A stretch of DNA of 64,000 nt from positions 1,550,001-1,614,000 of the forward strand of contig CAJSYZ010000003.1 of the NCBI GenBank assembly GCA_910574455.1. The letters run 5' to 3'. The position numbers and the translations under genes were made by a program. Shown here in pieces: positions 1-16,047 of the stretch (position 1 is the first letter of the stretch; each line of letters begins with the position of its first letter). The DNA is from Trichaptum fuscoviolaceum (lineage: Eukaryota; Basidiomycota; Agaricomycetes; Hymenochaetales; Trichaptaceae). The notes under the pieces were generated by a model that saw only the letters and a list, made by a program, of their open reading frames with translations, searched no databases and was not told the DNA's origin.

Positions 1-3957
<3,957 letters not shown>

Positions 3958-4420
3958 GTTGGGGAGACGCGTCAAGATAGGCGCGTCAAATGCGCATCAA
4001 TGCTTCCAGTGCACCGTGTGGTTGCACTCTTTACTGATCCAAGTACCCAGAGGTTAGAATAGCCCTTGATTAGTCTGAGATTCAAACGACTCGGATATGC
4101 GACTTGAATCACCTTCAAGTTCACCAGAGTACAACTTCGTAGGCGTGCTCGATGTGCGGTTGTTACCAGTGAAACCCTGAGATGAGCAAACTATACGCAG
4201 CGCAGAGTTTGGTGTTGCAAAGACTAGAGATGTCTACAGATATCCCCTGCGAGTATGTTGTTAGCGGGAAAGACTGCACTGAACGCGTCGAGCCTGAGGA
4301 CCGACGCGACTCGGACGCGATATTCCCTTTTGGGACAATTCGGAACAGCATGAGCTTGCCTTTCCTTCGACGCCGACGACGACGACGCCTCAGGCAAGTT
4401 CAGCACATGAGCGCCCAGCA
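3958..4420. other. Divergent intergenic region SMC3 / 5-phosphatase
   Basis: About 460 bp between the divergent SMC3 and 5-phosphatase start codons, presumably holding both promoters. A weak ORF begins at 4182 and the frame upstream of 4421 stays open for some codons, so the phosphatase start could lie a little upstream or there may be an extra 5' exon. No clear TATA box was seen. Confidence 0.4.
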
Positions 4421-7400
4421 ATGTCAACGGATGGTAATGAAGAGAGTAAACCTCTGACTGTCAGCGAACGGCGCAGACAATTCGAAAGTTTATCTCGGGA
4501 AGGGTCATCGAGCTCGAGCTCACTGTCAACATCGAGTACGATCCATGTCGCCGAGCACTCACCGTTGCCCGACACAAGCAGGCAGAGAGCACTGTCATCT
4601 GCAGGTACCTCATCCGAGTCTGCTGTCTTGAACGGTGACCGGCACCTACGACAATCCAGCTCTAATTCGGACTTGAATGCGTCAAGACGGCCCGTTCCTC
4701 CACCCCCACCACCTCGAACTCCTAAACCGAAGCTACTTTCGCCTCTTGCCTCGCCTAACCTGAGGCCGTCTAATATCTCCTCAAATTCTGCCCCAATCTT
4801 ATCATTACAAGCAGACAAGCAAACGCTGATATCTCGCAAGCCTCCGCCGCCACCTCCCGCTTCTTCTGCGTTCTTGTCAGCTCAAAGAGACGAACCTCAC
4901 GGCGTGGAGAGGACATTGTCGGGCGGAAACATCTCCGTAAGAGGCAGAGCTGCGTGAGTAGTCCTCCTTGTGAGCTAGTAACAGGCATTGATATTTTCTC
5001 CAGTGCATTTGCGGGCTCGGGTCCTTCACACCCGTCCTCACGCCCTCCCACTTTATCGGCTCGCATTGTATCACATCCGGGATTCATACCACCAAAACCC
5101 CCAGATGGACCTAACCATCAGCCTCGACACTCGATCTCAGGGCATCCTCCCTCTAGTCCGATCATTCGACTTCATTCACCGCCGCCCAGCGAAATAGGTA
5201 ACCCCTCGCTCCCAGCTCCTCCCCTTCCCGCTCGTCCTTCGCAACAATCCTCCTTCGACGGCAGCTTAGAATCGCACAGCAGAAGTGGCTCTACAGATAG
5301 CTGGGTGTCCGAGACGTTAGACGCTGACTCCAGTGACAGCGATTCCACCGCAGACGAAAGCAATCGCCCTGTCCGTACAAATGTCTTATCACCACCTCCC
5401 CGACATCCACCTAGACAACCCCCTCGCCAACCTCCTCGTCATGCTAGCTCCCTGCCGCATGAAAATGTTGTGTCATCACCGCCAAGCGAAGCCAGTCCCA
5501 CGTCAAGCGGTAACGGTACACCTACTTTGCAAGTTCCTCCACCCTTACCCGCACGGCGCAGCCCTCCGTCACATCCTCGGGAACTACCGCCTCTTCGCCC
5601 GCCCGTTCGTAGCAAATCCCTTCTTGATCAAGCCGTCTCAAAACCAAACACTGCTTCAAATCTCACGGAACGCAAGCCAGCCATTGGAAATCTGCCGCCG
5701 CCGCCCATGCGAACAATAGCTCTAGGCGAGAAGCCCCCAGCGCCGCGAATAGCGCCTTCAAACGAAGGCTCTAATTCGGATTCAGAAGATGACGAGGAGA
5801 CTCCAGCGACAGGCGGACGACCAATCGATCTTCTTCCAGACTTTAGTAAGTCGTCCAGACGACATCCTGTGCTGTCATCGCCTGCCTTCCGCGACTTGCA
5901 CCCACATGTTGCGGCTCACTCAGGACTAATCGCTGTTGCTGGCTCGCATGTCGTTGTTTCCCATAATCGCATTAAGATTTTTGATCTTTCTGTATCGATT
6001 ACTCCGCTATATGACATCGATCTCAAGGATTTACCCATCGAATGGCGCGCGAAGGATCCTCGTGTTACAAGCATGGAATTTCGACCAGCTGAAATAGAGG
6101 CAGAACACGGGCGCTTCCTGTGGCTCGGAGGCCGGGATGGGACTTTGTGGGAACTTGATATCTACACGGGCGTCGTCGCATCCATCCGTCCCGCTGCGCA
6201 CGGCAACGTCGTTACTCATGTCTTTCGACACGGAAACAACATGGTCACAATTGACGAGAACGGAAAGGCGCTCGTCTTTTCACCCGAGGCAGACGGGTTC
6301 GGGAATATGCTGGCGCACTCACAGCCGCGCGTGGCACGCATCTCCGATAAGCAAGGGTTTGTGAAGATGATTGGTGGGATGCTCTGGACGTCTGGCGGCC
6401 CTGCATCTGGTTCATCAGGCTCAACTCAGAACTTGAACAGCGCATCTGTTGCGCGTGGCCCGCCTATTCGTATGTACGATATCTTCTCGCAGAGCGCAGC
6501 AGTGAAGTCTCTTCTACCACTCGAGCATGTAGGCTCGGTCACATCTGGTACTGTTCTGCAGACGCATCCGGGAAAGATTTTCCTTGGGCATGAGGGCGGT
6601 GTCATAACCATCTGGGATATGAAATCTGACGATGGCTATCCTAATTGCATCGAAGTTGTGAAGGTTTCGACCTCTGATGTTCTCTGCCTTGAAGGAGTAT
6701 ATGACCGTCTTTGGGCTGGTAGTCGGAATGGCACCGTCGTAGCATATGATATCGAAAGCAAACCATGGGTCGTCACGAATAGTTGGGTTGCACACGAGGG
6801 GCCGGTCAATAAATTATTTGTTGATCCTTACAGCGTAGAGAAATGTGGTCAACTAACGGTCGTTACGGTCGGAAGAGACGAGAAAGCGCGGTTCTGGGAC
6901 GGCCTTCTTGGATTAGATTGGATAGGTGAGCCTTTGTTTTTTTTCATTCAAGCCATGTCATGATCCTAATATGATATGCTAGATAAGGAGCTAAACAAGC
7001 AAGAGACATCATTTTCTTCCTTGAGAGACTTGACCGTTCTCGTTGTCTCATGGAATGTCGACGCCGCCAAACCCGACGCCTTGTCTGGCTCCCCCGAAAA
7101 TAATGAGTTCCTAAACAACGTGCTAATGTCTACAGACTCTCCAGACATCATAGCCTTCGGCTTCCAGGAGCTAATAGATCTAGAGAGTCGGAAGATGGCT
7201 GCGAAAACGGTTCTGCTGGGCAGCAAGAAAAAATCTAATGGCGCGATCTCAGAGAAGGTTTCGCGCTCGTACAAGATGTGGTACGATAAGCTTGTGCTTG
7301 CTGTTCGCCTGGCGATGCCTCCAGACTGTCCGTACACGGTCGTCCATGCGGAAAACCTTGTGGGCCTGTTTTCTTGCATCTTCATGAAGTCATCGGAGAG

Positions 7401-8281
7401 GAATGGGCTAAACGACGTCGCGATTACTACAATTAAGCGAGGAATTGGAGGAATGTACGGAAATAAGGTTCGAAATCTCTTTAACAGACCCATTGTTAGT
7501 AGCTAAATATTACTGAATTCAGGGTGCCATCGTAGCTCGCCTTGTCATCGATGATTCTTCCCTATGCTTCATCAACTGTCATTTAGCTGCCGGACAGCAG
7601 CATGTACGTTCACGAAATGCAGATGTCGCAGCTATATTGGATGAAAAAGAGCTGTTCCCGTCTAGCAAGTCACCCGACCCTGTTGCATACGCCGGAGGCG
7701 GTGACGGGACGATGGTGATGGACCATGAGATTGTCTTCGTGAGTCCTTTTATATGAATTATGTATTATTATGACCTGACCTTACGCTCTACATTATAGCT
7801 TAATGGCGATTTGAACTACCGTATTGATCAACGGCGAGACGCTGTTATCTCGGCAGTTCATGCGAGACAATTCGACCAGCTCCTTGTCCATGATCAGCTT
7901 CGTAAAGAGCTCAGCAACAACCGCGCCTTCCGTCTCCGCGACTTCATTGAGGCGCCCATCACTTTTGCTCCGACGTACAAATACGACCGCCGTTCGTCGG
8001 AGTATGACTCTTCGGAGAAGCGTCGCGTTCCGGCATGGTGCGACCGTGTTTTATGCCGGTGCCGACAGCCATCGCGTGTTCAGAACCTCCACTACCAACG
8101 TTATGAGGCAAATATCTCCGATCATAGACCTATCTCTGCTGCGTTCAAGGTCACTGTGAAGTCTGTTGACCATGCGACGAGGGCTCGCACCAAATCAGTC
8201 ATTGAGGGTCTATGGTGGGAACAGCAGCATCAAATACTTACTGATATTCGATCTTATCTGCTCTCGTCCAAATGCATCTGA
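4421..8281 (+). CDS. WD40-repeat inositol polyphosphate 5-phosphatase
   Basis: Predicted phosphatase removing the 5-phosphate from inositol lipids or inositol polyphosphates. Exons: 4421-4953, 5004-6925, 6983-7467, 7523-7738, 7799-8281, all in consistent phase, giving about 1,210 aa. The first ~450 residues are Ser/Pro-rich with many PxxP runs such as PVPPPPPPRTPKPK, possible SH3 ligands. A WD40-like propeller follows (for example FLWLGGRDGTLWELDIY, ITIWDM, VVTVGRDEKARFWDG). The C-terminal IPPc domain shows VSWNVDAAKP, FGFQELIDLESRK, GGMYGNKGA, NGDLNYRI, PTYKY, VPAWCDRVL and SDHRPI, which are the metal-binding and catalytic motifs of the endonuclease/exonuclease/phosphatase fold. All catalytic motifs are present, so activity is likely. 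The order WD40 then IPPc resembles plant FRA3-type 5PTases and related fungal proteins. The exact start is uncertain. Confidence 0.88.
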
Positions 8282-9729
8282 TTCTTAACTTATGTAAACA
8301 TTTGGATTCCGTATTCTTGGACATTATGATCGAAGTACATATAATGAATAATAGTGTATCATGTTTGTTTGATTTTTTTTGTGTGAAGTGTGCTGCTTAT
8401 GAGACAACATACAGTTTTGAACATTCCTGACTCTTTCTGTTGCCCGAACATACATGGGAAAACTCGACAACGAAGGTCCAATATCGGACAGACTGTAGTC
8501 ACTACATAACCTGTTACAAAAGCTCATGTTTTAAGTGCAGATTGCTACATGTTCATTTTGATTACACCTGCGCTGTTTCCAAGGTTTTCAAGTGAAAATT
8601 AAAGTTTTGAGACCGGCATTATCCGACGCCGATCATTTCTAACTTTAATTAAATAAGAATAAATATAGTAACATGACGTAATGGGTTAGCTTCTTATATA
8701 TTAGCCGTCTTTCGAAAACATGATCCAAAAATCCCCCGTTCTCTCTCTCTCCTCTATGGCATCTTCCAAAAGAGCTTCCTCGCTCTTTAATACTCGAAAA
8801 AGATTGAAATCTCTGCACCTCATGATACTAATGCCAGGCTGATGCCCTGTAGATTGGCGTTCAGAATCTTGGTGCTCCCCGTCATAGACTCTATGCTGCG
8901 ACTCGAACTTATGATGAGGTCTTCTAGCTCATGCTACCGCCATCAAGATCTGGAGACTATTCAATGATATAATAGCTGCCTACTATCGCTATTGAATTAC
9001 TTGCTCTACTAGTAGTACTCGATTATTCTACTGGTACCTTCATAAATGTCTGACTGTATGCGTCTTCTGAACACTTTCCGTCATCCCAACTGCCCCAATG
9101 CTTGATGCTACTAGATTACTAGCGTCTCACTATTACTCTCTTGATGCGTTCACGTTGAAATATGAGAAATGTAAATACATGTGTGAGTCACAAATATTTT
9201 TGCTTCTGGGAAGCCCAAATCATCTCACCGCAATCCTCCGTCAATGCATATAACGTTTAGATCCCTTACCAGTACAGATGTCCAACTTTCGACTTGTAGG
9301 CGTACTGGTAATCAACAGCCTGAGAGCAGAAGAAGAGGAGAGTGAAGAAGTGTTGCCTTAAGGGTGACCCACGTGCGCCTAACTTAAAGTTTTTGTGGCG
9401 GTGCTACTGACACCGTGACTGGCAGGGCCGCAATGCAGCCCGCGCATCAACTTCTTGCAGTTACTCAGAGTCATCCTCTTCGACCTCCACGGTGAAAAGC
9501 CTCAGAACAGCGCAAAAAGGCATCCTTTCAGGCCTAAAACCATTGGGTCTCAGTCCTTCAATAAGCTCTTCTTGCTGTAGCCGACTTTACTCCCCTCACG
9601 GCCTACTTCAACCCAAAAGAGGGCGTATAGCTATAGACGCGTAAAGACTACGCGTTTATTAGCTACTTATGTGGCTTTTCTTCCGCTTTTTGACCATTTA
9701 CGCGCCACCCGCAATCTCTTGCTAAACAA
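8282..9729. other. Intergenic region without a supported gene
   Basis: About 1.4 kb between the 5-phosphatase stop and the kelch-like gene. AT-rich, with no ORF of note and no tRNA-like structure seen. The distal part is presumably the kelch-gene promoter. At 9637-9655 it holds ACGCGTAAAGACTACGCGT, two ACGCGT boxes in a 19-bp inverted repeat. Confidence 0.4.
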
Positions 9730-11888
9730 ATGACGCTTATAAAAAAGATTCCGTCGACGCGACACGGGCAACCAACAATCAAGGATGGCGCTGTTCGCAT
9801 ATTTGACCATAAGACCAGTCGCGTCTACGTTTATGGCGGTGTACCCTGGGCTCGAAATCCTGACAGAGACTCTCCAACAAGACTCGCCTCTTCAAGTTTC
9901 CATGCGTTGGAAATAAATAAGGGAATGACTTGGATGGATTACTCGGTGCGCCCTCACTTCCCACCACTATATCTTTCTTACTTATAATGATCCACAGCAT
10001 ACCCTGTATTACAATTCCCTTCCCCGTCGAGTGCCTTTCGAGTTTCTTGGACACTATGAACCGGAAGAGTTAGAACGTGTCGACTTATCTTCGGACGCCG
10101 GTTTGCCTTGTCTGTACGGGGCAAGCGGCCTCCTGATAGATGACAAAGTTTCACACAATCGATACATCATCATCTTCGGTGTAAACAAGGAGAGGGCTGA
10201 GATATCCTTATTTTGCGTGAACGTCACCATGCAGAAATGGATGTACCTGACGCTTGACGGTGAGGAGAAGAAACGGCTTCGCTTTGGGAGCCAAATTGCC
10301 CTTTCGGGAGTGGGGACGGATAACGTCCTCCTACACGTCTTTGGGGGACGGTCGTCCGTAAGTGAAATGCTTGAACTTTGCATATTACTGATCCACTCGC
10401 TAGGACGGTCGTTACTTGAATGACTATCTTGTTGCAGACTTGAGACGCAAGCAATGGCTACCCATTCCCGTCATGCCGGATATAGTCATGCCATTGGGAT
10501 GTAGCCCGTGCGCATTGTCAATCCAGGGTATCCCTGGTCATGAAGGGAAGATAATCCTTCTCAGAGGCCAGGAGGAAAACTTAGCAAGTCTGATCTCCTC
10601 ATTGGTTTTTTTGTTTTAATGACTTCTTGCTTAGGTTGCAACGTTCGCACACGCATTCATTCTGGATGCAACTACGAGTGAATTTGACTTTCCTGACCTC
10701 GGCGAAGACGAGCTCAGGCCACCTCCCATGAATACATTCGTCATGCATAGTATCCCTGACTCAATCTCGACTACGCAAAATAAATGGTCGCTCATCGGTT
10801 GGACGGCTAGTGATGAGATTGACAACTCTGCGTATGAGGACGTAGATTACGATATGAGGTTTAAAGCCACAACAAGTATACAGATTTGGCAACTGGTTGC
10901 CAAATTATGCGAGCATAGTGAGTTCTGTCGCTCTTCTGGCTGAGATCCACGGCAGAGTCTGAACCTGAGAAAAGCTGTCGAGAGGAGAGACTCCCCGCCA
11001 CCGACAGCTGCGGCCGACAACGATAGTTCTTATATTCTCAGACAAACAGCCCGAAGGTCGAAACCATTCACTGGCAACCAGCCAGAAAAAACGCCGCGCA
11101 TCGAACGCGAAGCTCAAGAAATTTACAGAAGTTCGTTCACCTTGACTTGGCGGATGCTATCTGTCGGCCGAGTCAGAGCCGAGCTGCGGAATCTCGACGA
11201 GAAGTTTGCCGTCGAGTACGCTGTCTGGCTTGACTGTGACATGCTCAGTAAGGACGCGCGAAGCAAGCTCGGCCCAGGTGTGCCCTTCGGGCCAAGCATA
11301 CTTCTCTTAGGATACCTCCCGAAATTTGCAGGAGAGGTGAAAGCGCGGTCTTACAACGCATATGCCATCATACCGCTTGACCGCGATGACATCGACGAGT
11401 TCGATGAAGATGAGTTTATGTCGCAGTCTAGCGTGAGCAGTGCGAGTAGCGCCAGTGAGTCTGCGATCCGAGTTGCTCGTGGTCGGATCGTGCAGGACCT
11501 ACTATCCGACGAAGAAGACACAATGAGTATCGTCTCCGACTCGCAACAGGACGATATGATGAGTGTTGTTGCCGGATCGCAGCAGGGCAATAGGCCAAGT
11601 GCGGACACGCTCATCGGAAGCCCTGATTCTCCAGCAATTAAGGGAAAATACACAGATCTCCACGCTGGGCATCCCGAAGCCGTCTGGAATAGACAAGACT
11701 CCTTCATGGATACTAGCCCTTTAGACTCGGAAGCACTGGCGAACGGACTACATCAGTCGGTCGAGAACGCTGCTCTGCAGCACGGGGCCATGTACTCGAC
11801 AACTGACTACGGCGAGATCGAGATTGAGCTCGACGATAAGGATGAGGGCGACTCCGCGAGTTCAGAGTCTGAGTCCAGTCCTGTGTAA
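9730..11888 (+). CDS. Kelch-like beta-propeller protein, hypothetical
   Basis: Not recognised at gene level, but the first ~330 residues read like a kelch propeller: repeated blocks such as SRVYVYGGVPWAR, NVLLHVFGGRSSDGRYLNDY and KIILLRGQEEN, with hydrophobic-GG and Trp/Tyr spacing typical of kelch blades. Exons: 9730-9945, 9998-10357, 10404-10583, 10635-10917 and about 10975-11888, giving roughly 650 aa. The third intron fits only as a GC-AG intron. The last exon encodes a conserved-looking block (GPSILLLGYLPKFAG, AYAIIPLDRDDIDEFDED) and then an acidic Ser-rich tail ending DSASSESESSPV. No signal peptide or membrane span, so probably cytosolic or nuclear. The acceptor of the last intron (10974 or 10944) is uncertain. 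Role unknown. Confidence 0.72.
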
Positions 11889-12224
11889 CTTTTTTTCTGT
11901 GAGTTGACTTAGCTTGGACGAGTTACACGTATCACTAATGAGAAGCTAAGTCGTTGTCGTGTTTTCAGACCTTTGTTCCATACGCTATGCAGTTCTCTTA
12001 GTTTTCTCAGCTCAACTTACGCTACGCACAGGCTTTCTTGACAAACTACATTAGATCGTTATCACATTGCTTTCCTAACTAGATGTACATTTACAAAAGC
12101 TGTCTTCGTCAAGGACGTTTTTCTAGAGTATTCATTCAGTATATACATGTACCTAAAGTTCGAAGTTTCGCTAATGTGTACCTTTGTCAATGAAATTTGC
12201 CCTCGAGATTTTGTCGAAAGAGAT
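11889..12224. other. Convergent 3' region kelch-like / MYND genes
   Basis: About 335 bp between two convergent stop codons; AT-rich 3' untranslated sequence. Nothing else supported. Confidence 0.4.
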
Positions 12225-13400
12225 TTAGAACGAGGGTTCAAAGCAATATGCTTTGTGGGCTGGCCAGTCGGCACGTTGATGTTGCGCTCCGCACTGCACA
12301 CAGGAGAAATAAGTTAGACATTGAAGGAAAGTGGTTCAAGAACTACTGACATAGCGGACTTTACACCTTTACACTAATGTCAGCACAAATAGGCGCAACA
12401 AGAGGAAAATTACGAACATACTTGCTGCATCGCATAAGCTCTGTGGTTCCAGAACCAGAGCTGTTGCAGGCCTGGTATTTGCAGCTCAGCACGCCCTTTG
12501 TAAGGTACTTTTGTATCATGACGCGCATGGCGCCCATCTCAATCGCATCTTGTCTACAAAACGCGATGATAAACAATAGTACATTAGGTGAAGACGAGAA
12601 CGCACGAGACAGAGGGCTCGATTATATGAATGCAGCGCTCTGCGGTCTCCTGTGCGAATTTGCCGCGATATTGCGCGCGCCAGCCCTTGAGCTTCTCGAG
12701 CAACGGGGCCCGGACATCCGCAGGGATCATTTGTGGGTCGCACAGAACAAGCAACGTTGACAGGAACTGGGTCACTTCTGCGATATTATTGTGCTCGTCT
12801 TCGTACTGTAGCATGTTCAGCGTCGCTGTGCGCTGGGCTTGGAGCAGGAGCATGTCGGACCCTGCAGGCGAGTACAAGAATCGCACGAAATAATGACTTT
12901 GGGGAAACGAAATTAAATCAATATGACTGCGCAGACTAAAGTAGAAGCATACTCACGACGCGCTGATCGTGTTAATGATGACCATGGCCGCGCTATTCGG
13001 GAAGTTGCATTCGTGGAACGCCTCAGAGAGCTTCGGAAGGTAACGAGCACCGCATTCACTAGACAAGGAAGCTCCATGTCAAGTCTACTTCATCATTCCG
13101 ATAGCAAGATCCATAGCTCACCAGTAGAATTTATCTTGCTCAGCCCTTGGTTTTGCCTGTATAATTCCGAGCTGCTCATCGTAATTGTTATTAGAGTGCT
13201 CCGAAATCTCAAATCAAAGGAGCCGGTCGTACAAGGCTCTTTACCACACCCATATAATACCCTTGCTGGTCTTCGACGTTCCCTCCGAACTTCCCTTCAA
13301 GCTCTTGGACAGCAGTTGTACCGTCTTCGCGAGGAAGTATCCCAGCAGCGCGTAGAACATCCTCAGGAGAAACAACTAAGTTCGAGATATTAAAGGACAT
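12225..13400 (-). CDS. MYND-type zinc-finger protein
   Basis: Small protein with a C-terminal MYND finger, a module that binds proline-rich peptides and occurs in transcription and signalling proteins. The start chosen is ATG at 13400 (MSFNISNLVVSPEDVLRAAG); an in-frame ATG at 13448 is less likely. The body is helical (LPKLSEAFHECNFPN; TQFLSTLLVLCDPQMIPADV). The finger reads LSCKYQACNSS...TELMRCSKCKVRYCGAQHQRADWPAHKAYC, with paired Cys, the YC step, and the terminal DW..HK..C signature. It is spread over three exons, the middle one only 16 nt (12351-12366). The last exon, 12225-12293, ends FEPSF-stop. In the third metal pair one usual Cys appears replaced by His (CGAQHQ), a substitution that could still bind zinc. 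Function beyond the finger is unknown. Confidence 0.78.
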
Positions 13401-13755
13401 GATAGATGGTGTGCAGACAGAAAAGATACTCCTTAGAACCAAAGACAAGAAAGTGAGCCTTTGTCGGACGCCTCATGTTTTACGGTTTTTAGGATGTAGA
13501 CGTAATGACAATGCACGAGGGGGAACGCCGAACGCGTTGGCGTTGTTGCAGCCCACGACGCGACGCGCATCGGAGTTTGAACTAATAGTAGAAGGACGAA
13601 AAGCCAATCAATTTATTTACAGTAATAAATTCGAAAAGAGAGATATTCTACATTAATGAGTGGGCAATATGATACATTCCGTTCCACACGTTGCTGAAGT
13701 GTACATGTACTAGTCCTTACAAGTGGAATGCCTGAATGCGATGAAAATTCCATTA
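13401..13755. other. Intergenic region MYND gene / secreted protein gene
   Basis: About 350 bp holding the MYND-gene promoter and the 3' UTR of the downstream secreted-protein gene (both on the minus strand). No clear promoter motif seen. Confidence 0.35.
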
Positions 13756-15224
13756 TCAGAATTTGAGAGTAGCAGTGAGCTGTTCCGCGACTTCCTCAGA
13801 GTTAGTCGGCAGAGCCGGGTCAACTTGAGTAAAGGCCGGTGTGGTAGCTGCAAGAGAGGTCGTCGCAGCAGCAATGGCCTGGCTGAAAGTCACGGATGGA
13901 ATGTCGTTCACCGAGACGCTGGACGAAGCGGCGGGCGCAACGCTGAGCTGGATGATGGAGCTAGCTGAAAGGAAAGTGCTGCTGGATACAGCGGGGATGG
14001 ACGCGCTGACTTGGTTGACGTCGTTGCCATTGGTGGTGACAGCAGAAGTCGCTGAGACGGCAAACGAGGAAGAGATGACTTGCGAGACGGACGTGAGGAG
14101 AGAATCGGTTGCAGACGCCGTGCCGGTGGCCAGGACGCTGGTGTTGTTTAGCGAAGCGGTTGCAGTTGCAGACGACAATGCTGCAGAGTCTGTGACCGAC
14201 GTCGCAGAGAGCGTACCTGACAAGGCAGGAGAGGAGACCGGGCTTGCAAAGGTCGTGGCGATGGGATCGACAGTGCCAAAGGCGACACTCGTAAAGGCTC
14301 CATCAGAATCGGCACCCGTGTCGGTGCCAGATGGCACTGCAGCAGTGCCGGTGAGGGAACCAGTGGCACCTGCAGTTACGGTGACAGTGCCAACAGTGAC
14401 AGTTACAGTGACCACCGACGCAGTTCCAGTTCCAGTACCAGTCGTAGCATTCGAGCCCGACGAAAGAGGATTGACGTCGGTGCCGGATGCGGTCGCAGTA
14501 GCGACTGAGCTAACAGCGCTATCAAGTGAGGATGCGGTAGAAAAGCTGACTACCGAGTCGGTAGGAGCGATCGACGATGTCGCGACATCGGTCTGGCGAG
14601 CACGGAGAAGGATGGTGGAGGAAGCAGGGAGTGCTGAAGTGGCAGCTTTGAGGATGATCGTAGACGAAGGCGCGGCACTAGAAAAGGTGGCTACGATGTT
14701 GTTCACACCCGTGTTAACGCTAGCACTCGAGACACAATCCATGCCAGTCGAGGTGGATTCTGTGGTTCCATTCCCACCACTTCCAGTAATCCCTCCCTTG
14801 GCTCTGGTAGCTGCGATGCGTGCTGCTGCGTCGGCTTCCGTGTCACATGTAATGGAGGTTCCCTGCTTGTTGACGAGAGGAAGAGCGAAGCATTGCGATC
14901 CGCCGGAGCAGCCTGTAACGGACCACGATCCTCCAACACACTGAGCGAATTGGCCCTTAACACAAGCCTGATCGCCATCTATTAAGAAATTATTCCTCAG
15001 CGTTCAGGGAAAGTTAAGAGCCTGGATGAAAAGCACTCACCATTGCAGGAGTCGGATTCCGACAGTGTCGCAAACTTGGCGTTGAGACTCTGCGCATCTT
15101 GCCCATTCTTAAGCAAGTCCGAGCTGGCTAAGAGTGCATTCCCGGTGACAGGTGCGGAGAGGATGGGCGAGATATGCCCGAGAGAAACGAGAATAAAGAA
15201 AGCAGTTCGTGCAACGGAGAACAT
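13756..15224 (-). CDS. Secreted protein with CBM19-like Cys domain and Ser/Thr-rich tail
   Basis: Exons 15224-15041 and 14978-13756 join in phase to about 469 aa. The N-terminus MFSVARTAFFILVSLGHI plus SPILSAPV is a classical signal peptide, so the product is secreted. Residues ~58-110 hold a six-cysteine module with the pattern CNDGDQACVKGQFAQC, GGSWSVTGC, GGSQC, LPLVNKQGTSITC and DTEADAAARIAAT, which matches the chitin-binding CBM19-like domain common in agaricomycetes (recalled from the family, not searched). The remaining ~340 residues are a Ser/Thr/Ala/Val-rich mucin-like stretch, probably heavily O-glycosylated. No obvious GPI signal at the C-terminus (QLTATLKF). A cell-wall or surface role with chitin binding is inferred. 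The opposite strand is open for 367 codons, a compositional shadow. Confidence 0.8.
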
Positions 15225-15424
15225 GATGAATGAGTAGAATGAGTTTCGTGCGATGCAAGTGTCGTCAGTGAGCGTTGATTGCTGAAAGATAGTTGTCTGA
15301 AGTTGAAGCAGAGACGTGAAAAGATGCAATAATGAGCGCCGGGCTCAAAAATCTAGGAAAGTGTAACTTGGAGGCGGAAAGAGCTTAGGAGGAGCTTGGG
15401 ACATACCTCTGCCCATCCTCAGGC

Positions 15425-15433
15425 ATTTATATA
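15425..15433 (-). promoter_or_regulatory. Candidate TATA box of the secreted-protein gene
   Basis: On the minus strand the sequence reads GTATATAAATG about 200 nt upstream of the start codon at 15224. Placement suggests a 5' UTR of about 160 nt. Not experimentally supported. Confidence 0.4.
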
Positions 15434-16047
15434 CAATACACGCATTGTGGTTGTGGAGTCGGCAAGAATGGGGGAGAACAATAGGTCGGCAACCGTGGCC
15501 AAAGCTTACCACCACCATATGCAAAACCTCAGCCCCCTACTTTTACCGCCGCATAACTTCGCTTTTCTTATGAAACATTGGAACCTTCAGATGTTCTCGC
15601 GACGTAGGCAGGCTACGCGGTTGTAAACAATTCATATGTTGAAAAACATACCGTATGGAAGGAACTCAGAGGACAACCTCTTTGTGGACAACTACAAACG
15701 GTAGCGCACGGTTGTAGTGCAAACAAAGGCAAACACACCATTGTTTTCAGTCATTTACAACGTCGTTGAGGTATTTTCATCAGCTCAATCATTGGTAGCA
15801 TCAACGTGCAAGTATAGCCTTCAGTTCACAAAATAGAAAAAGAAAGAAGAGGGCGGGCGTGGAATTATATTCCCTCTGAGCCTCTGAGTCAAGTTTAACT
15901 TGAAGTTGCCTTTTTAAGACGCCTATTTAGACTTTTCGATCGAGGACGTCAACTTGTCAAACCTCCTCCTTTTCTTGTTCCTTCGAGCTCTAATGTCTGA
16001 TCGCCTATTGCAGGCCAACCTGTCCTTACAGGCCTAGGTGAAACTTT
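15434..16047. other. Divergent intergenic region
   Basis: About 600 bp between the secreted-protein gene promoter and the PPR-like gene. Contains a short non-conserved ORF; no further gene or RNA supported. Confidence 0.35.

Noticed and set aside
13841..14944. 367-codon plus-strand ORF
   Set aside because: Exactly antisense to the Ser/Thr/Ala-rich secreted protein. Its Val/Ala/Asp/Glu composition is the mirror of that repeat-like sequence, and it has no promoter or intron support.
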